Assembly (NCBI RefSeq): GCF_036812735.1
Contig: NZ_CP117523.1
Span: 3,162,001-3,226,000 of the forward strand
Length of the DNA: 64,000 nt
Source: Terrisporobacter glycolicus ATCC 14880 = DSM 1288
GTDB taxonomy: Bacteria; Bacillota; Clostridia; Peptostreptococcales; Peptostreptococcaceae
Reading direction: 5' to 3'
The notes below the pieces were generated by a model. It searched no databases. It was not told where the DNA came from and worked only from the letters and a program-made list of their open reading frames with translations. Positions within the stretch are counted from its first letter, which is position 1; each line of letters starts with the position of its first letter. Shown here piece after piece: positions 1 to 7,819 of the stretch. Made by a program: the position numbers and the translations under genes.

Positions 1-1189
1 AATCTACACCATTCCAGTCTTTTATATAATTATCTACTATAGCTTTTGATATCGCTTGATTTAAATCCTGTAAGTCAGCTTTTTCTGTAGCTAATAGCAC
101 AGTATTATCCTCTTTATTTATAACCTTGCCATTAGTAAGAAGAACTCCACATAAAACAAATAAACAAGTTATTCCTGTTACAGCAAATATCCTTTTTCTC
201 CTTGTAAAATATTTTGAGTTTTTAATTAACTCAACTCTCTTTTTTATAGTTTTTTTATCATCTGTCATATTTAAACCTATAATTAATCTTTTGTTTCTAT
301 TAACTTTTTCTAATACAGTAAGCATAGTAAGACCGTACTTATTATGCTCTTTTTCATTTAAAACTGATAAGACCCTTTCATCACAAGCCATCTCCATATC
401 ATTTCTCACATGTTTAAATAAATACCAAACTAAAGGGTTAAACCAATGAATACACTGCAAAACAACCAATATATTATCAACATAAGTATCTTTACTTTTG
501 AAGTGGCATAATTCATGTAAAAATATATGTTGTAATTCTTCTATACTCAAATCAACTAAATTGCTTGGTATAATAATTCTAGTTTTAAATGCTCCAACTA
601 AAGACGGTGAATTTATCATATCATCAACTACAAGATTAATTTTTCTTTTTATATGTAATTTTTCCTTACATTCTTTCAAAATATTTTCTAAATAATCACA
701 TTTATAATTTTCTTTTTTTCTAATATTTTTTATAAAATGCAAATAAATTATAATGTAAGTAGTTAAAGTTAGAATTAAACCACTTATCCAAATAATTGGT
801 ATTATACTTTTAAAAATACTTTTTTCACTTTCCACATTAATAGTTGAAGAACTTGAACTATTAGTAACATTTTCATGAGCCAAATTTTCACTTGAACCAC
901 TTTCATAATTTTCACCAACAGTATAATTTATGCCTTCACTAATATTAGGCATGTTAACAGTATTTCTATCAACTTGACTGTTTATTTTTACAGGTATTTT
1001 ATTAAATAAACTTAAACTACTTTCTGGCCCAAATGGAAATGCTAGCTTAATAATTAATATCATCCATAATAAATAAGCATATTTTTTATTAATTCTATTT
1101 TTCAGTAAGTTTTTTATTAGTAATATTACTACTCCCGTTATACTACCATAAATAGTAGCGTTTAATATGTACCCCCATATATTGCACAT
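1..1189 (-). CDS. BlaR1/MecR1-like M56 membrane metalloprotease (C-terminus cut by window edge)
   Basis: Antirepressor-type sensor protease. About 396 codons are visible from an ATG at 1189 and the frame stays open to the window edge. Hydrophobic segments occur near residues 8-25 and 39-50, then a Ser/Asn-rich extracellular loop, another membrane segment near 120-140, and the zinc protease motif HELCH at residues 225-229, followed by a downstream NDMEMACDE segment that could give the third zinc ligand. Another membrane segment precedes the edge. In the family, the protease triggers inactivation of the BlaI/MecI repressor, and that repressor is encoded 14 bp upstream here. Whether a penicillin-binding sensor domain follows cannot be seen; many clostridial M56 proteins lack one, so the ligand is unknown. 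Confidence 0.88.
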   Translation of the reverse strand, partial: MCNIWGYILNATIYGSITGVVILLIKNLLKNRINKKYAYLLWMILIIKLAFPFGPESSLSLFNKIPVKINSQVDRNTVNMPNISEGINYTVGENYESGSSENLAHENVTNSSSSSTINVESEKSIFKSIIPIIWISGLILTLTTYIIIYLHFIKNIRKKENYKCDYLENILKECKEKLHIKRKINLVVDDMINSPSLVGAFKTRIIIPSNLVDLSIEELQHIFLHELCHFKSKDTYVDNILVVLQCIHWFNPLVWYLFKHVRNDMEMACDERVLSVLNEKEHNKYGLTMLTVLEKVNRNKRLIIGLNMTDDKKTIKKRVELIKNSKYFTRRKRIFAVTGITCLFVLCGVLLTNGKVINKEDNTVLLATEKADLQDLNQAISKAIVDNYIKDWNGVD

Positions 1190-1203
1190 ACTCTACCTCT
1201 TTT

Positions 1204-1569
1204 CTATTCATCCCTTAATATATCTTTTAACTCTTCAATTTCTGCTTTAGATAACTTCTTGTCTTTTACAAAACTAAGAACCATTTTATTTATTGATCCA
1301 CTATAAAGTTTTTCTAAGAAAGACTTGCTTGCATAATTTTTATACTCTTCCTCGCTTATGCTAGCACTGTAAATATAAGATTTTTTATTGCTCTTATCCA
1401 CATTTACAAAATCCTTTGATACAAGCCTTGTTATAAGAGTTTGTATAGTTTTTGGTTTCCACTCACTTTTATCTTTTAAATTTTCTATAATTTCAGCACT
1501 TGTTGCCTCTTTATATTTCCATAATACTTTCATTACTTCTAGCTCAGATTCAGAAATATTCTGTTTCAT
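1204..1569 (-). CDS. blaI: BlaI/MecI/CopY-family repressor
   Basis: Winged-helix repressor of 121 residues, the normal family length. The N-terminus (ISESELEVMKVLWKY) and the TIQTLITRLVSKDFV recognition helix region are typical. The C-terminal half should be the dimerisation arm where M56 proteases act. The ATG has an AAGGAGG ribosome site. It is the first gene of a two-gene operon with the M56 protease. The promoter upstream carries two TTACA-NN-TGTAA dyads, the kind of site BlaI proteins bind, so autoregulation is expected. The regulated targets beyond this operon are unknown; no beta-lactamase gene lies nearby. Confidence 0.93.
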   Translation of the reverse strand: MKQNISESELEVMKVLWKYKEATSAEIIENLKDKSEWKPKTIQTLITRLVSKDFVNVDKSNKKSYIYSASISEEEYKNYASKSFLEKLYSGSINKMVLSFVKDKKLSKAEIEELKDILRDE

Positions 1570-1590
1570 TGATTAACCTCCTTTTAAAAC

Positions 1591-1642
1591 TTACACTTGT
1601 AATCTTTAATTAAATCTTACAAGTGTAATCCAAGAATGTCAA
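1591..1642 (-). promoter_or_regulatory. Promoter with twin BlaI-type operators
   Basis: On the minus strand a TTGACA -35 (1637-1642) and TAAGAT -10 (1614-1619) are separated by exactly 17 bp. Two 12-bp sites, TTACACTTGTAA at 1591-1602 and TTACAAGTGTAA at 1617-1628, are reverse complements of each other and each is a TTACA-NN-TGTAA dyad. One overlaps the -10 element and the other lies just after the start point, an arrangement suited to repression by BlaI. Confidence 0.8.
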
Positions 1643-1649
1643 CCTTTTT

Positions 1650-2441
1650 TTAAAAATACAAATCGTTAAGTTTTCCTTCTATTTCATTAATGGGAATTTT
1701 AAATTTTGGAATACCTACGTAGTAAGGTGCTATTTCATACAATTGAAAATAAATTACTAATTTATCATTTTCTAAATAAAATCCTTGATTTTCATCTATA
1801 CCTTTAAATCCTTCTTTACCTGTAAAATATAAATCCTTATTTTTTTTAATTTCTTTTTTTATATAAGTATTTATAATACTTTTATAGTTTACATTATCTT
1901 TAAAAATATTTTTTAGCTTTAGCTCTTCTCCGCTTTTTAAATTATAATTAAAAGATTTTAGTACAGACATTCCATGTGCTCCACCTGTAAACTCATAAGT
2001 TAAAATTGGTATGCTAACCAGGTTATTTTTATTGTAAGTCATATCATATTGGCTATAAGCTTCGTATATAAACTTAGGTAAAGATGACTCTTTATTACTA
2101 ATTTCATATTCTTTTTTATACTCTTCAGATTGTTTTTTTATATTATCTTTAAAACTAACTATATAGTTATATATAGCGTTATTAATTTTGTTTATTGATT
2201 TTATGTTTTCTTTCTTCTTATCCTCATATTTTTCTTTTATTTGAAAATAAGGATAATCTAAATGTGCCTCAAAAAACTCACTTTCTTCTTCAATTTTTTT
2301 TAGTTGTATATTATATAAATAGTTTATTTCATCTCTATCCTTTCTAGAAATTAACGGGAAATACTCCTGCCCTGCTGAAATACTTGTACTAAAAAACATA
2401 ATAATTAAAACTAAAAATGATATTCTTTTTAAATTAGTCAT
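1650..2441 (-). CDS. Secreted DUF3298 (RsiV/PdaC C-terminal-like) protein
   Basis: Predicted secreted protein of 263 residues. I start it at the ATG at 2441, preceded by AAGGAG, rather than at the in-frame ATG 45 bases upstream; this places a clean signal peptide (TNLKR, a hydrophobic core, then STSISAG) at the N-terminus. The central part (about 30-120) is charged and probably helical. The C-terminal 130 residues contain TYEFTGGAHG and a following YNLKSGEELKLKNIF-type block, which I recognise as the DUF3298 fold found in anti-sigma factor RsiV and the deacetylase PdaC. No polysaccharide deacetylase domain and no sigma factor gene accompany it, so its role is unknown. Confidence 0.75.
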   Translation of the reverse strand: MTNLKRISFLVLIIMFFSTSISAGQEYFPLISRKDRDEINYLYNIQLKKIEEESEFFEAHLDYPYFQIKEKYEDKKKENIKSINKINNAIYNYIVSFKDNIKKQSEEYKKEYEISNKESSLPKFIYEAYSQYDMTYNKNNLVSIPILTYEFTGGAHGMSVLKSFNYNLKSGEELKLKNIFKDNVNYKSIINTYIKKEIKKNKDLYFTGKEGFKGIDENQGFYLENDKLVIYFQLYEIAPYYVGIPKFKIPINEIEGKLNDLYF

Positions 2442-2498
2442 ATTAATACATCTCCTTATATTTTTATATAAATTTATTATTTGCAAATAATAAAAAAA

Positions 2499-2533
2499 AA
2501 AATGTGAATTTAGTAAGATTTAAAATTCACATT
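2499..2533 (-). terminator. Terminator after the 171-residue membrane protein gene
   Basis: Stem AATGTGAATTT / AAATTCACATT (2501-2511 with 2523-2533), followed on the minus strand by a long T run (complement of the A run at 2492-2500). Confidence 0.75.
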
Positions 2534-2564
2534 TTTCTCATAAATAAACTTATTTTCATCTCTA

Positions 2565-3080
2565 TTAATCAGACCTTATTTTTGATTCACCAAGTAAAAA
2601 ACCTATAGATGTACACATAAAATCCCTAAATTGAGATAGTATAGCAGTATCTGTAGGAATATTATTTTTATATATAACTAGTATCACAACTGCTGATACT
2701 AATGTAGTGATAAGTGCTATAAATATTTGAACAGAGTTTCCATTTCCATAGTCATAATCTCTTATTCTTTCACAGACTTCTTTATATTCATACTTATGTT
2801 CATTATCTTCCTTTCTTGTTAAAGACTTCTTATGCATATTTTTTTTATTATTATTCTTTGTATTAGAACTTAGTATAAAACCAAAAATAGATGCCAATGA
2901 AGACCTAAATATAACTTCAATATTTTTTGATATTTGCAATGACACTACATCTATTACTGAAAAATAAATAATTATCCCAAGTTGCATAGCTCCAATAATA
3001 ACTAATGATTTAGCAGCTAAATTAAGTTCATCCCAATCATGTTTTAATTCAGATTTTAAAGCTTGTATTCTGCCACCCAA
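2565..3080 (-). CDS. Small membrane protein, paralogue A (unnamed family)
   Basis: Unrecognised 171-residue protein. It aligns along its length with the 5432-5962 product: an N-terminal IQALKSEL..DWDELNLAAK block, two membrane helices near 25-65, a shared SSLASIFGFILSSNTK segment, a variable charged linker, a conserved DYGNGNSVQIFIAL block leading into a third helix, and a QFRDFMCTSIGFLLGE(S/A)KI end. The start is TTG, chosen because GGGAGG precedes it and the N-terminus then matches the paralogue. Both paralogues sit beside a degV gene. No catalytic motif is visible. The near-invariant soluble tail suggests a conserved interaction surface. Confidence 0.7.
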   Translation of the reverse strand: MGGRIQALKSELKHDWDELNLAAKSLVIIGAMQLGIIIYFSVIDVVSLQISKNIEVIFRSSLASIFGFILSSNTKNNNKKNMHKKSLTRKEDNEHKYEYKEVCERIRDYDYGNGNSVQIFIALITTLVSAVVILVIYKNNIPTDTAILSQFRDFMCTSIGFLLGESKIRSD

Positions 3081-3143
3081 AAGTCTCCCTCCCTTATCAC
3101 CTCTTCTTAGTGAATACTATTTAATAAAATTAAATATATGCAT

Positions 3144-3181
3144 AAAAATGCACCTAAATCATTCGATTAAGGTGCATTTTT
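3144..3181 (-). terminator. Terminator after degV copy 1
   Basis: An 11-bp stem, AAAAATGCACC with GGTGCATTTTT (3144-3154 / 3171-3181), starts two bases after the degV stop codon; its 3' arm supplies the T run on the minus strand. Confidence 0.8.
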
Positions 3182-3182
3182 A

Positions 3183-4028
3183 TTATTTATTCCACATACA
3201 AAGTCCTATTGTTCCTGCTCCAGTATGAGATCCTATACTTGGACCTATTTTAGTTTCTGTCATTTTAGTAAAATTTAATTCACTATTAATTGCCTCTTTT
3301 AATTTTTCAAATTCAACTTCATTATCTCCATGAGCAATGCCTATTCTCTTTTCTTCAGTATCATTTTTAAAATGCTCTTTTGTTATACTTATCAATTTTG
3401 ATATAACTTTTTTATGACCTCTAGCTTGGTCTATATTAACTATAAATCCATCTTGCATTTGTAGTATTGGTTTTATACTCAGCATACTTCCTATTACAGC
3501 CTTTGATGCTGATAACCTTCCTCCCTTTTTTAGATAATCTAAGTTATCAACTGCAAATAATACCAATATATTATCCCTTATTTCTTCTAGCTTTTTTATT
3601 ATATCTTCTATTGATTTACCTTCTTCATTCATTTCACAAGCTGTAACAACTTGGGCCCCACAACCATAAGATAAGTTTAAGCTATCAAATATATGTATTT
3701 CTCCTTGTAAATCATTTTTTGTAATCATAGCTGATTGATATGTACCAGTAACCTTAGATGAACCACTAATATATAATATCTTTTTTCCTTGATCTAAATA
3801 TTTTTTAAATATCTCTGCAAATTGAATATAAGTAGCTTGAGATGTTTTAGGTATTTCATTACATTCTTTTATAAGCTTATAAAATTCTTCATTTGTAAGA
3901 TTTTGACCATCTTTATATTCAATATCGTTGATTATTATTGTTAAAGGAATTACTTCTATATCATATTGTTTAACTAAATTTTCTGGAATATCAGCTAAAC
4001 TATCACATATTATTTTAAAATCACTCAT
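3183..4028 (-). CDS. DegV-family fatty-acid-binding protein (copy 1)
   Basis: A 281-residue DegV protein. The family binds one long-chain fatty acid; the best characterised members (FakB) present it to the kinase FakA. Visible signatures are the N-terminal IICDSLADIPENL, the GSSKVTGTYQSA loop that holds the carboxylate, the LDYLKKGGRLSASKA block, and the C-terminal GPSIGSHTGAGTIG. The ATG has an AGGAG site. It follows the MarR gene by 22 bp and the thioesterase gene precedes that, so the three are probably one transcript. No fakA gene is in the window. Fatty-acid specificity cannot be read from the sequence. Confidence 0.92.
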   Translation of the reverse strand: MSDFKIICDSLADIPENLVKQYDIEVIPLTIIINDIEYKDGQNLTNEEFYKLIKECNEIPKTSQATYIQFAEIFKKYLDQGKKILYISGSSKVTGTYQSAMITKNDLQGEIHIFDSLNLSYGCGAQVVTACEMNEEGKSIEDIIKKLEEIRDNILVLFAVDNLDYLKKGGRLSASKAVIGSMLSIKPILQMQDGFIVNIDQARGHKKVISKLISITKEHFKNDTEEKRIGIAHGDNEVEFEKLKEAINSELNFTKMTETKIGPSIGSHTGAGTIGLCMWNK

Positions 4029-4050
4029 TGTGCCTATTCTCCTGTCTTTA

Positions 4051-4488
4051 TTATATCTTATTTCTCTCTATTGCTTTAATAGACATCTGTTTTATAGTCT
4101 TATATACTATATTTAATGTTTCAGAATCTATATCCTTTGTTATATAACTATTCCACTGTTCAAGCAAATTCATTAATCTTTCCTGTACTTGTATACCCTT
4201 TTTTGTCAATTTTATTCTGTTTGTTCTTTTGTCATTTTCATCTTTTATTCTAAAAATATATTCTTTTTCTTCTAATGATTTAATAGCTCTTGCTGTAGCT
4301 GCCTTATCAACTATTAAAGTTCTTGAAAGTTCTTCTTGACTCATATTATTATTTTCATACATTTCCATTAAAAAAATATATTCTGATGCACCTATTCCTA
4401 AGTCTTTAGCATTATTATTTATATAAGTCTGAAATTGTCTATATAAAACTGAGATACATTTTCTCATTTCTTTATTTCTTTTGTTCAT
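4051..4488 (-). CDS. MarR-family transcriptional regulator
   Basis: A 145-residue MarR regulator with the usual helical N-terminus, a winged helix at about 45-110 (NNMSQEELSRTLIVDKAATARAI and a wing with KDENDKRTNRIKLT), and C-terminal dimerisation helices. Its AAGGA site overlaps the stop codon of the thioesterase gene, indicating translational coupling. It lies between a fatty-acid-releasing thioesterase and a fatty-acid-binding DegV protein, which suggests that the ligand is a fatty acid or acyl-ACP, as for FabT. That is inference. The likely operators are the twin TTGATATGTCAA repeats upstream of the thioesterase gene. Confidence 0.9.
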   Translation of the reverse strand: MNKRNKEMRKCISVLYRQFQTYINNNAKDLGIGASEYIFLMEMYENNNMSQEELSRTLIVDKAATARAIKSLEEKEYIFRIKDENDKRTNRIKLTKKGIQVQERLMNLLEQWNSYITKDIDSETLNIVYKTIKQMSIKAIERNKI

Positions 4489-4499
4489 ATTTAATATCC

Positions 4500-5255
4500 T
4501 TAATTACTTATTTTATACCAGTGAGTTTCTAAAAGAGCTACTACTTCTTCACTATCATTGATTATTTCATGATAGGCACTAACTTTATCATCATTATGTT
4601 TTATCTCAGTCTGTACACTTACTTTGTCTCCATAAGTTAATTCTTTTTTGTATTTAATTTTAACTGAATAAATTTTATAATTAGTCATAACATCAAAAGG
4701 TATAGTTTCTAATATCCATCCTAAATATGTAACATTTCCAACATGTAAATTTAAATCTATATCAGAATACCTAACATTAAATTCTTTTTTATAATCAATA
4801 TTTTGGCATTTTGAAAGTTTCAATTTATTTCTTCCTATGATAGAGTTCTTTTCCTTAACACCATACGCCATATAATGTTCGTCTGGTATGGACAACGGTC
4901 TTCTTTTTTCGGAATCAACTAATATTACCAAGGTCTTTCCTTTAATAATTAAATTATTACTTTCATCATATATTTTAAAATGTCTAACTGCATAGAACTT
5001 ATTCATACCTTCAACATAAGTTGTTGCCATAAGCTTTTCCTTATATTTAACATATTTGTAAATTGTTATCTCATAATCTACCAGCATCCATGTATGATTT
5101 TCCTTTACCATATCTGCTATAACAAAGCCATGCTTTTCATCTTGGCTTAAACCACAATCTGCCATAAAATTCATGTAAGAAGTTAAAAAACATTCTCCCC
5201 TTGCATCTGTATCCCTATATGTAACTTCATATTCTTTAGTAAATACTTTTTCCAT
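4500..5255 (-). CDS. Acyl-ACP thioesterase (FatA/FatB-type, double hotdog)
   Basis: Hydrolyses acyl-ACP to free fatty acid. The 251 residues form two hotdog domains. The first begins EYEVTYRDTDARGECFLTSYMNFM and includes the central helix near 25-40. The second carries the active-site block RYSDIDLNLHVGNVTY with D167, N169 and H171, then E183 as probable general base. The usual HVNN is HVGN here. The ATG has a GGAAGAAGG site. It is the first gene of a probable operon with MarR and DegV, and transcription should start within the twin repeats at 5304-5355. Product chain length is not predictable by eye. Confidence 0.9.
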   Translation of the reverse strand: MEKVFTKEYEVTYRDTDARGECFLTSYMNFMADCGLSQDEKHGFVIADMVKENHTWMLVDYEITIYKYVKYKEKLMATTYVEGMNKFYAVRHFKIYDESNNLIIKGKTLVILVDSEKRRPLSIPDEHYMAYGVKEKNSIIGRNKLKLSKCQNIDYKKEFNVRYSDIDLNLHVGNVTYLGWILETIPFDVMTNYKIYSVKIKYKKELTYGDKVSVQTEIKHNDDKVSAYHEIINDSEEVVALLETHWYKISN

Positions 5256-5294
5256 ATCTTATACCTTCTTCCTGTTATATAAATAATTTTATTT

Positions 5295-5355
5295 ATCTTT
5301 TATATAATTAGTTGATATGTCAATTATTTTAATCATAATTAGTTGATATGTCAAT
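5295..5355 (-). promoter_or_regulatory. Twin 21-bp direct repeats with dyad core over promoter -35 elements
   Basis: The 21-bp sequence beginning ATAATTAG and ending TGTCAAT occurs at 5304-5324 and 5335-5355, a 31-bp period (about three helical turns). Each holds the dyad TTGATATGTCAA (5312-5323 and 5343-5354). On the minus strand each dyad contains TTGACA. The distal one has a TAAAAT -10 at 5326-5331 with a 17-bp spacer, and the proximal one has AAAGAT at 5295-5300, also 17 bp. This is the probable operator for the MarR product; the core resembles the FabT box (TTTGA..TCAAA) as I remember it. Confidence 0.65.
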
Positions 5356-5375
5356 GATTGTCAGAGTTATTTCAA

Positions 5376-5415
5376 TAAAAAGCCATAGTAAAGAACTTAA
5401 ATCTTTACTATAGCT
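5376..5415 (-). terminator. Terminator after paralogue B gene
   Basis: A 14-bp stem AGCCATAGTAAAGA / TCTTTACTATAGCT (5381-5394 / 5402-5415), followed on the minus strand by a T run (complement of 5377-5380). Confidence 0.75.
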
Positions 5416-5431
5416 TCATAATTATCTATTA

Positions 5432-5962
5432 TTAACTCTTAGATTTTATTTTTGCTTCACCAAGTAAAAAACCTATAGAAGTACACATTAAATCTCTAAA
5501 TTGTGCTATTATTACTACATCTTTAGTAATATCAAAAGCATAAATACTTAATATTACCAATGCGGCGATTAATGTTATTAATAATGCTACAACAATTTGT
5601 ACAGAATTTCCATCACCATAATAGTACTTAATTGTTTCTTTTTTCACCTTACATTCTTCAGTAATAGCCTTTTCTTTATCTATACTAATAGTCATTTTTT
5701 CCACATAACTATTTTTATTTTTATCTTCTTTTCTTTTCGTATTAGAACTTAGTATAAATCCAAATACTGAAGCAAGAGAAGTCCTAAATATAACTTCAAT
5801 TCTGTTATATAAATCTATATCCTTTGCATCACAAATAGCTATAAATATTGTAGATAGTACTAAAAAAAATCCAAGATAAACTAAGAGTTTTGCTGCTAAA
5901 TTTAATTTATCCCAATCCATTAATAACTCTTCAATTAAAGCTTGTAATCTACAAAATTTCAT
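5432..5962 (-). CDS. Small membrane protein, paralogue B (unnamed family)
   Basis: Paralogue of the 2565-3080 product, about 176 residues. Shared blocks are LQALIEELLMDWDKLNLAAK, the RTSLASVFGFILSSNTKRK segment after two membrane helices, the YYGDGNSVQIVVALLITL helix start, and the QFRDLMCTSIGFLLGEAKI tail. The middle linker (KNKNSYVEKMTISIDKEKAIT region) is unrelated. Two in-frame GTG codons lie upstream, but AGGTGG spaced eight bases before the ATG at 5962 favours that start. A terminator follows, and a second degV gene lies 125 bp upstream on the same strand. Function unknown. Confidence 0.7.
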   Translation of the reverse strand: MKFCRLQALIEELLMDWDKLNLAAKLLVYLGFFLVLSTIFIAICDAKDIDLYNRIEVIFRTSLASVFGFILSSNTKRKEDKNKNSYVEKMTISIDKEKAITEECKVKKETIKYYYGDGNSVQIVVALLITLIAALVILSIYAFDITKDVVIIAQFRDLMCTSIGFLLGEAKIKSKS

Positions 5963-6033
5963 AGATATCACCACCTCAAAGGTTTAAATCTTCCCCTATC
6001 TTCATAATATTACATGAATGGTTATTTTGTGAT

Positions 6034-6077
6034 AAAAAAAGAATTGTTATCATAATATCCATTATTTTAACAATTCT
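6034..6077 (-). terminator. Terminator after degV copy 2
   Basis: Stem AGAATTGTTA / TAACAATTCT (6040-6049 / 6068-6077) with a T run on the minus strand (complement of the A run 6034-6040). Confidence 0.65.
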
Positions 6078-6087
6078 ATAATATTAA

Positions 6088-6963
6088 TTATTCTCTTTGT
6101 TTTCCATAAAAATTAATCAACAGTGTACCTTTTCCACTATGAGCTCCTATTACAGGTCCTATCTTTGAATGTATAATTTCGCCAACTTCGCACTCTTTTT
6201 TTAACATTTGTTCTAATAAAATTGCCTCATGCTCGCAATCAGCATGAGAAATAATTATAGTATCATATTTACCATGTAAATAATTATCTTTTAATTTATT
6301 AATCATATGATGCTCACAAGTTTTAGTTCCTCTTATTTTTTCTACTAGTTGAAGCTTGCCTTCATTATCCATATTCAATAAGGGTTTTATATTTAAAGCT
6401 GTTCCAAATGTAGCAGCCACAGAACTAATCCTTCCACCTCTTTTTAGATGAAATAAGTCATCTACCTTATACCAGTGACATATATTTAATTTATTTTCTT
6501 CAACCCAATTATATAATTCTTCAATAGATTTGCCCTTTAACTTTTCTTTAGCTGCTAAATAAACTAGAAGTCCTTCTCCTGAAGATGCACATAAAGAATC
6601 AACAGACATTATCTTTCTATCAGGATAATCTTCTTTTAAGTTTGATATAGCTATTTGTGATGACCCATAAGTTCCACTTAAGCCTGATGAAAAACAAATA
6701 TAAAGAATGTCTTTTCCTTCTTTTAATGTAGGAGTAAAATATTTTATAAATCTTACTGGTGTAATTTGAGTTGTTGTTGACATTAATCCTTCTTGTGACA
6801 TCTTGTAAAATAATTTACTGTCTAACTCTCTTTCATCAGGATAATGAGAATATACTTTTCCATTCATTTCAAAATCCATGGGAATAATTTTAATTCCAAG
6901 AGAATCTATTACTTCTAACGGTAAATCACTAGTAGCATCCGTAAATATTTCATACTGTGTCAT
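6088..6963 (-). CDS. DegV-family fatty-acid-binding protein (copy 2)
   Basis: Second DegV protein, 291 residues from the ATG at 6963. That start has a GGGGG site eight bases away; the in-frame ATG 21 bases upstream has none. Family signatures: IFTDATSDLPLEV at the N-terminus, the CFSSGLSGTYGSSQ ligand loop, the VDDLFHLKRGGRISSVAATFG block, and GPVIGAHSGKGTLLINFYG at the end. It is clearly diverged from copy 1, so ligand preferences probably differ, as with FakB1 and FakB2 of staphylococci. It sits upstream of paralogue B and downstream of the DUF4397 gene, with hairpins on both sides, so it may be monocistronic. Confidence 0.92.
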   Translation of the reverse strand: MTQYEIFTDATSDLPLEVIDSLGIKIIPMDFEMNGKVYSHYPDERELDSKLFYKMSQEGLMSTTTQITPVRFIKYFTPTLKEGKDILYICFSSGLSGTYGSSQIAISNLKEDYPDRKIMSVDSLCASSGEGLLVYLAAKEKLKGKSIEELYNWVEENKLNICHWYKVDDLFHLKRGGRISSVAATFGTALNIKPLLNMDNEGKLQLVEKIRGTKTCEHHMINKLKDNYLHGKYDTIIISHADCEHEAILLEQMLKKECEVGEIIHSKIGPVIGAHSGKGTLLINFYGKQRE

Positions 6964-7060
6964 ATATTTTTCCCCCTTTTTCATAAATAAAGTATGTATG
7001 ATTTCTAATTATATTGTAATTATAGTAGTCTTTCATTCAATTTTCAATTATTATACTTAT

Positions 7061-7092
7061 AAAAAAATAGAGGCTCACACCTCTACTTTTTT
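7061..7092 (-). terminator. Terminator after DUF4397 gene
   Basis: Stem TAGAGG / CCTCTA (7068-7073 / 7080-7085), followed on the minus strand by seven T (complement of 7061-7067). Confidence 0.65.
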
Positions 7093-7109
7093 ATAAATAA
7101 TCATATTAA

Positions 7110-7724
7110 CTATTTGAATCTTACAAATGTACTTCCATCCAAGGACTGTATTCCTAATAGATTTGGTGGATTACCAACTATATAAACAGTATATACCTTT
7201 TTACTTTTTAGCTCCGTATTCAAGGTTAACACAGTATCTTTTGTATCAGCAAGATTTACCGTTAAATTATACGAACCAGAAGGTAGTTGATCATAATCTG
7301 TTGCATCCATAAATCCGATATCTTTAAATGCTAAATTCTCATCTATTAATACGTCTATATTTGGTGCATCAGGTGATAAGTGTATAATTCTTACTCTGCT
7401 TTCATTTTCAAGTAAATCATCTGCATTACCTTCTATATATGGTATTAATTGAAGATCTTCGAAATTTCCTACTGCAGCTATGGTTATTACTTCTTTTTCT
7501 GGTAGTCTGATGTTTTGCGTAAGTACAGGCGTTTCTTTTTGTCCAGCTGGAAATACTTCTATTTTGTATTCTCCCATTGGTAGTTGAACATATTCAGAGA
7601 AGTCTTTGAATTGTAAATTTTTAAAAGCAAGTCCTCCATTAATATAAACATCTACTGAAGGTCCATTTGGAGAAGCATGAAACACTCTCACATAAGATAT
7701 ATCCATATCATTTCTAATAAACAT
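7110..7724 (-). CDS. DUF4397 two-repeat protein
   Basis: A 204-residue protein made of two DUF4397 repeats, about 8-105 and 108-204. Matching blocks are VRVFHASPNGPSVDVYINGG and VRIIHLSPDAPNIDVLIDEN, each followed by a FKN/DLGF-type strand and a Y.QLP.G.Y turn. These are beta-sandwich domains often found in secreted or surface proteins, but no signal peptide or anchor is present here, so the product appears to stay in the cytoplasm or leave by another route. The ATG is preceded by AAGGGGGA. There is no operon partner, and function is unknown. Confidence 0.8.
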   Translation of the reverse strand: MFIRNDMDISYVRVFHASPNGPSVDVYINGGLAFKNLQFKDFSEYVQLPMGEYKIEVFPAGQKETPVLTQNIRLPEKEVITIAAVGNFEDLQLIPYIEGNADDLLENESRVRIIHLSPDAPNIDVLIDENLAFKDIGFMDATDYDQLPSGSYNLTVNLADTKDTVLTLNTELKSKKVYTVYIVGNPPNLLGIQSLDGSTFVRFK

Positions 7725-7819
7725 AAAATTATCATCCCCCTTATATAAAACAATAATAAATAACCTTTTATTAATAATTCTATGTTAGATATTTTTTTTT
7801 GATACAAATCAAAATCCAT

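Noticed and set aside
126-695. Plus-strand ORFs of 107 and 65 codons
   Set aside because: They lie antisense to the M56 protease, whose frame carries HELCH and a continuous family pattern; the ORFs have no ribosome site.
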